Below, piece by piece: positions 59,049 through 64,000 of a stretch of DNA of 64,000 nt. The DNA is from Hydractinia symbiolongicarpus (Eukaryota; Cnidaria; Hydrozoa; Anthoathecata; Hydractiniidae). The stretch lies in the NCBI RefSeq assembly GCF_029227915.1, contig NC_079885.1:18051001-18115000 (forward strand), written 5' to 3'. The position numbers and the translations under genes are program-made. The first letter of the stretch is position 1. Each line of letters opens with the position of its first letter. The notes under the pieces were generated by a model. The model did not search any database, had not been told where the DNA came from, and worked only from the letters and a program-made list of their open reading frames with translations.

Positions 59049-61132
59049 CTAGTAGGGCGAGAACCACTGAGCGCGACGAGATCTAAGAAAAAAAGCATGA
59101 TAAGAATTAGTGCTTCACAGAATCTCATGGAGTGGCTTCAGATGACTAATAAAAAATTACACTGCCCCTACCTAAAAGCGCCCCTTCCTCGAGAGCGTGG
59201 ACTGTATCCACCGTAACCTCCATACCCACGATACGAGGATCGTCCCCTTCCTCGCCCACGCCCACGATTTGTACTCGATATTCCAGGTACATTTGTCCTC
59301 TTGGCGTTAACCTACATGTCAAAAATATCATAAAGGAATCATTTTTTTCTAAAACGGTTCAGCTATTCGGTAAATTACGAAACAGAAACTCTAAAGCTTC
59401 ATATATTTTCAGCAAAGGTGTTTTCTCACAAAGTCATTCCACAATTGTATAACAAAACAAAGATTTCACAATTTAAAAAAAGATCTTTCCGACTGTTTAA
59501 AACTGTCTTAGTTGCTTGTCTTAGCAAGGTACAATAATTCCTTACGTTTCTTGAAACACAAGACACATTAAATTTTTTTTGTCTATCTCAATGTTTTAAT
59601 ATTTGTTCGAATAATGGCTTTATACTCAGTCTCCTGAGCATTATACAATGATGGACAATTTATAATCTCATTTCAAGTGAATTGCCAGGACAGTCGAACA
59701 TAGAATTACCTTGATTTGACGACCTTTGAACAAAGAGTCGGTTAGTTGACAAGCAGTTTCCACACTCTCTTTGTCTGCAAACTCCACATAAGCAAACCTA
59801 AAAATATACAGACGCCAAAATATTAAGAACTGAGAAGGTAAGGTGTTGACTTGCATTGAGATGATGTAATAAATACACAACTCCTACCCCTTAGGGTGGC
59901 CAGTGAATCGATCACATAAAATTGTCACTCGATTCACAGACCCACAACCATGAAAGTGCTGTTCCAGTTCAGATGCAGTTGCAGAGTAGTCCACCTATAA
60001 ATAAATTATGTGTTTAATACTAGTATTCAAGCACCTAATTATAATTGGACTTATTTAAAAAGTAGTATTTGAAAATATCAGTATGTAATCAGTTTGTAAA
60101 AAAATAACTATGTGAAATGCATGTAGTTTCCAAAGATTTACCTAGGTTGTTACTGAGAAAATAAGTATAGTACGTGCTTAAAAATTTGACATATTTCATG
60201 CTTATATATACAATGTAAAAATTTCGAATTTGGCAAATTATTGCTCACAAAACTATTATATTTTTATCAAGTGCACATACTACTTACATTTCCTACATAA
60301 ACCGACCTTGAATCAACATCAGCTTTGTCATCTGTTCCATTTGCAGCAGCTAAAAATTCAAAATTCATAACATAAAAATCTTATAACACTAAACTTTTAC
60401 TATTTTGTATCCGCCTTTGTATGCAGATACTTTGGTAATATCAAGTCAAATATGGAGCTTTTTTACATCAATAAAAAATAAAAATTAGGGCATTTTTTTC
60501 AAATAATAAGGATGTTTGTTCTTTATAGTTTTTATTCATCATTTAACTTTTTGCCACATTATGTTCAAACCCGCTAACCTTTGCCTAATAAACTGAAGTC
60601 AAAATTATAGGCTGTTGCTTTCAAAAAAACAATTTTGGCTATTGCATGAAAACTGCTTGCCGGAATTTACAAAGCCTTTTTTCAATTTTTTTCAATTTTT
60701 TCCTAGATTTCATTAGTTAGAAACTGCAGAAACAAGTCGTTTCGGTAACTTGCGGTAAACTGTCATATAGTACAAAGGAGAACAAAAAAACTTAAATACC
60801 TCCCGCTTGAGAGGGACTCATCAAAGAATCTTCTGCCTCCTTTTGCATTTCTTTAAGTTTAGCTGCTTCCTCTTCCATTTCTTTCACTCTTGCTTTGATG
60901 GCTTCGATTTCCTTTTTGGTATATACAACAAGAAATAAGTAAGACAAAAAACATGTTTGTTACAAAAGCAATATTGTAAAATAGTTACAGGATCTTCAGC
61001 ATCATCATTTATTGAGGAGTCGACTGGTTCATCACCCAGAACATAAGCTTCATCTTCAGTTGCTGTTGTTAGTGCATCTTCAGCAGCAGCATCAGCAGTC
61101 ACATTGTCTTCTAACCAGTTTTCCTCACTCAT
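59049..61132 (-). CDS. PABPN1: Nuclear poly(A)-binding protein PABPN1 (complete, 7 coding exons)
   Basis: Exons in coding order are 61132-60989, 60911-60800, 60349-60288, 59994-59888, 59797-59710, 59311-59172 and 59082-59049 (TAG 59051-59049), giving 228 residues. The N-terminus is acidic ([20 protein letters not shown]) and has no polyalanine tract. Residues 49-75 ([20 protein letters not shown]) form the coiled coil that in mammals stimulates poly(A) polymerase. One RRM follows, with RNP2 VYVGN at 102-106, [20 protein letters not shown], and RNP1 KGFAYVEF at 141-148. The tail is RG-rich ([20 protein letters not shown]) and ends WFSPY, as vertebrate PABPN1 ends WYSPY. The protein binds nascent poly(A) in the nucleus and controls tail length. 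Start choice follows homology; a longer in-frame extension upstream is unlikely to be coding. Confidence 0.95.
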
Positions 61133-61804
61133 TTTTTTATCTATTAAAAAAACATATGCCATGAACAAAATCATCACCATTTATGGCTAGCGTCTGCTTC
61201 CAGAGTTCAACAACCTTAAAGAGCTGTACAAAGTTCAATGTATGTGCTTGCATCTTGAAAGGGAAATATAAAGGATCACATAGGCTATTTATGTTAATTT
61301 AGAGATTTTTGGGAATGCAAGATTGGAAATGGAATTGCTTTTTTCTTAACTATTATATATCTTCTCTGTTTAAGAGTAGACTTTTTGCCTGTGCATATGC
61401 ATTCTTGTGTGAACATTCAAAAAATGCCAAATTTGAAACTTGAAACTAACTTGAATTATCACACGCCTTGTTCTAATTTTAACTTAAAAATTATTTCCCT
61501 GATTTTCATGAAACTTTGTATAAAAAATGATAATTATTTGATGCACTATTTTTTCTTCCAAAATCTAAAGCTATGTAAGGTAAAAAAGTAACTTTGTTAC
61601 TTAAATATCTCTTTTTTTTTGTTTTGAGATTATTCGTAGCACTAAAACATCCAAAACTGCTTGCTTCGATCCTATTCAAAGCTAAAAATAACATCAGACA
61701 AGAAAAGTAACACTATTCCCAGAAAGATATGTGATAACAAAGTAACAAGCGTAATATTATGAGTGTGTTACTTTTTGGACTCAAAATTTGTATATATTGT
61801 TATA
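61133..61804. other. Upstream region of PABPN1
   Basis: This probably holds the promoter and 5' UTR. No other gene or strong motif is seen. Confidence 0.45.
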
Positions 61805-62964
61805 CAGTCCTGGTCATAAATGGCATACGATCGCACGCACACGCCTCCACACACGCCATGTGAAATTCAGGTGTGCTCCTTATAACACGTCTTGTTCTAC
61901 TTCGTACACACGCCAAGCAGAACTGAGCTATTTTAGAGTAATCCGTTACCCAAACTTTACTCAATACATAATTGTTTTTCCGTGTTAAAATGTATCTCTA
62001 AAATGTATTTCTATTAAATACCCACCTTCATTAAAATCCCTGATGTGAGATACATTTCAAATGTTTTGTGTTGTATTGCGTCGACAATATTTTTTTCATT
62101 AACTTTGTAAGATGGTGTACTTCTTAAGTTAATAGTTCTGTCCCAAATACCTTTCAACTGATTAGGAAGTAAGTTGTACACATGCTATTTACGAACTGAA
62201 GGTCAGGGCGTCATTAAGTTGAATATCGCAGAAGTCGCCGGAGACATGCTTCGAAAATGCTTGTCACAAGCACATTTCAATGCAAAGCAAAACTGTGCAG
62301 GAGATTCAATTGTTAGTCTTCGCAGAACACCTCTTCTCACAAATCCAAGGTCAGGGCTGACTTATTGCCTCCTGTGTCATGTGGGAGACAGAACTTCTGG
62401 ACTTCTTTTTAATCCAATATACAATTTTTGATTATTATTACTAAACATATTTGATTTCTCTTTCCCTTTTTAAAAAGATTTTTTAAACTTTATTGAACAT
62501 GTTTTTTCTTTGGTATTATTACATCACAAGAAAATTTGTCCGAAAGGTGTATTAAGGTACAGGATACCTAACCTCTCCCATGTTCTGGTTATATTTAACT
62601 TGCATGGGTGCGCACTCTTCTCGCAGTATTCTCTGTGACGATGAAGGTCGGACTGACTTGTGGCATGATTCCAAATGGTCTTCCGTCTTTCTTTCGAATC
62701 TCAGTGTAATGCACCAGCCGAGCATAAGAGTGTCAGCATGAAGGAAAGGGGCCGACTTTAATGTTCTCTATACCTTACGTTCTTCATAATATCACCATTC
62801 ATGTAATTACGTCAGCAATTTTTTTGCCAACTACTATGATTCAAAAACTCCGCGCTGCAGCTCTTCCGAATGTAATAATTGCATGCCAAAAATCGTAAGC
62901 AAGGTGTATTAGTGTAGGTGTACGTACCACCCCACGCGGGTGCAAATATTTATGACCAAGACTG
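61805..62964. mobile_element. 1.16-kb inverted-end element with a nested repeat
   Basis: The left end CAGTCCTGGTCATAAAT and the right end, inverted as CAGTCTTGGTCATAAAT, match at 16 of 17 bases and are flanked by TTATA on both sides (a probable 5-bp target duplication). The ends resemble those of Tc1/mariner elements, but a 5-bp duplication does not. The inside carries the A and B repeat (about 62200-62830) in inverted orientation relative to 39 kb, apparently as a later insertion. No transposase is seen. Confidence 0.7.
62200..62830. mobile_element. Interspersed repeat A+B, inverted copy nested in the 61.8-kb element
   Basis: Part B (about 62200-62430, with AGGAGATTCAATTGTTAGTC) is followed by part A (about 62448-62778). 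This is the mirror order of the 38870-39935 copy, and the flank CTTACGTTCTTCATAATA also matches it. Confidence 0.7.
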
Positions 62965-64000
62965 TTATATAATCTAATATTTAGAAATAATTTGATTAGT
63001 AATTCATGGGAAAACTACATTATAATAACTACATTTTAATAATTATTTTAGGTGAATTTCATTCAAATCAGGGATAAAAACGTAACATTTTTAATAAATT
63101 AATTTTTGTAATTAAGTTAAAAACAATTTTATCAATATACAGATAAATAAGTAACTGAGAATGCAATCAAGGTTACATTTTTATCAATGACACACAATGT
63201 TACAGGTTTATCACAATATTTATTCTTAGAAACCTTTTTTTAAGCTTACCCAGTTAATTTCTTAAAAGGATAACTTTCTAGAAAAACATTTCTTTATTAA
63301 CTACTGATCAATAAAGTAACAATGTAGGATATAGAACAATAACTTTATTTTAGTTACATATTTATCATTTTTTTGTGTTCAAATCTGAATAATTTTTATT
63401 TCATGTTGTATGCTACAACATGAAATAAAAATTATGTTGAAACTGTTGTTTTTTATTGATTTATGTTCTAAATGAAAAAAATAAACATCGAAATCTTCAG
63501 ATAAAAACCTAACATCTTAGTATGTTTTCTGTTACAGATTTATCATTTTGCTTGCTTTATAAAAAATAACCGAGAAATTGTGATCGTATTTATCAAAACA
63601 ATGCCTGCACCAAGTTTCAAGTCATAAAAATAAATTTTCGAACATTTATACAGCTTTTTATCATTTTAATAAATGCACTTGTTACTTTTTTATATTTCTC
63701 TTGTTTGAGTTTGTTAAGCTGTATCTCATAGTGTACAGAAACTACAAGGATGGAAACTTCACTGTTACAAAACTTTGTTATTTTTTTTTTCGTCACGTCA
63801 TGCCATAAACTCATCTAAAATTCATCTAGAACGTATTACTTTTTATCAGATTGTTGTTTGATTTAAACATTTAATGTATTTTGCTTCTATTGCCCTTTCA
63901 ATAGTCTCCATTGATTTGTGTGACTACTACACACTTAGATAAATTTAATCGAAACATTATTTATTTTTCAGTGGAAAGATTTTTTTGCTCTAACATTCGC
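62965..64000. other. AT-rich spacer at the window's right end
   Basis: No gene is recognised. The region contains the perfect hairpin at 63389-63435 and several GTTAC/GTAAC-containing AT-rich words. Confidence 0.5.
63389..63435. repeat. Perfect 22-bp inverted repeat with a 3-base loop
   Basis: ATAATTTTTATTTCATGTTG plus TA is followed by TGC and then the exact reverse complement. It would form a 22-bp hairpin or cruciform. Confidence 0.9.

Overview
The window is nuclear DNA from an animal. It is AT-rich and its genes are broken into many short exons with GT-AG introns. The introns and spacers are packed with old transposable elements. The gene set (a KIF28-type kinesin, cytochrome b5, USP10, a roadblock dynein light chain, an ASPHD-type hydroxylase, an HRI-type eIF2alpha kinase and PABPN1) is metazoan. 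The repeat content (VGHVP/HIRAN-like, P2X7-like, THAP, piggyBac and non-LTR debris) suggests an early-branching animal, most likely a cnidarian. That taxonomic call is inference. Exon coordinates below were set by hand: each chain keeps reading frame through GT/AG sites and gives a protein I recognise.

Layout. 1-7.3 kb holds the 3' half of a KIF28-like kinesin-3 gene (+), ending in a possible CaaX prenylation box. 9.7-13.6 kb holds a complete six-exon cytochrome b5 gene (-), whose first intron contains a reverse-transcriptase remnant and several small elements. It is divergent, across about 740 bp, from USP10 (+, 14.4-32.4 kb, 12 exons). The two large USP10 introns hold two short elements with inverted ends, a Ty3/gypsy fragment, a Tigger-like element, two hairpin-type repeats and a piggyBac transposase remnant. 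32.4-41.8 kb is repeat-rich and may be largely the first intron of a roadblock-type dynein light chain gene (+, coding exons at 41.8-43.3 kb). An ASPHD-like gene (+, 44.9-46.1 kb) follows, then a 16-exon HRI-like kinase gene (+, 46.8-55.8 kb). A THAP-domain element with inverted ends lies at 56.5-57.7 kb. PABPN1 (-, 59.0-61.1 kb, 7 coding exons) converges on the kinase gene. The right end has a nested 1.16-kb inverted-end element and a perfect 22-bp hairpin.

The genes are not an operon or a cluster for one pathway. Two of them, USP10 (which keeps the FGDF motif known to bind G3BP) and the HRI-like kinase, both belong to stress and translation control. I see no evidence that their proximity is functional. 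I found no convincing new multi-gene system. The most useful leads are the kinesin C-terminal CaaX box, the missing heme-ligand Cys in the HRI-like kinase, the conserved FGDF motif, an interspersed repeat with a conserved frame in three copies, the THAP element with subterminal repeats, and the P2X7-like and VGHVP-domain remnants.
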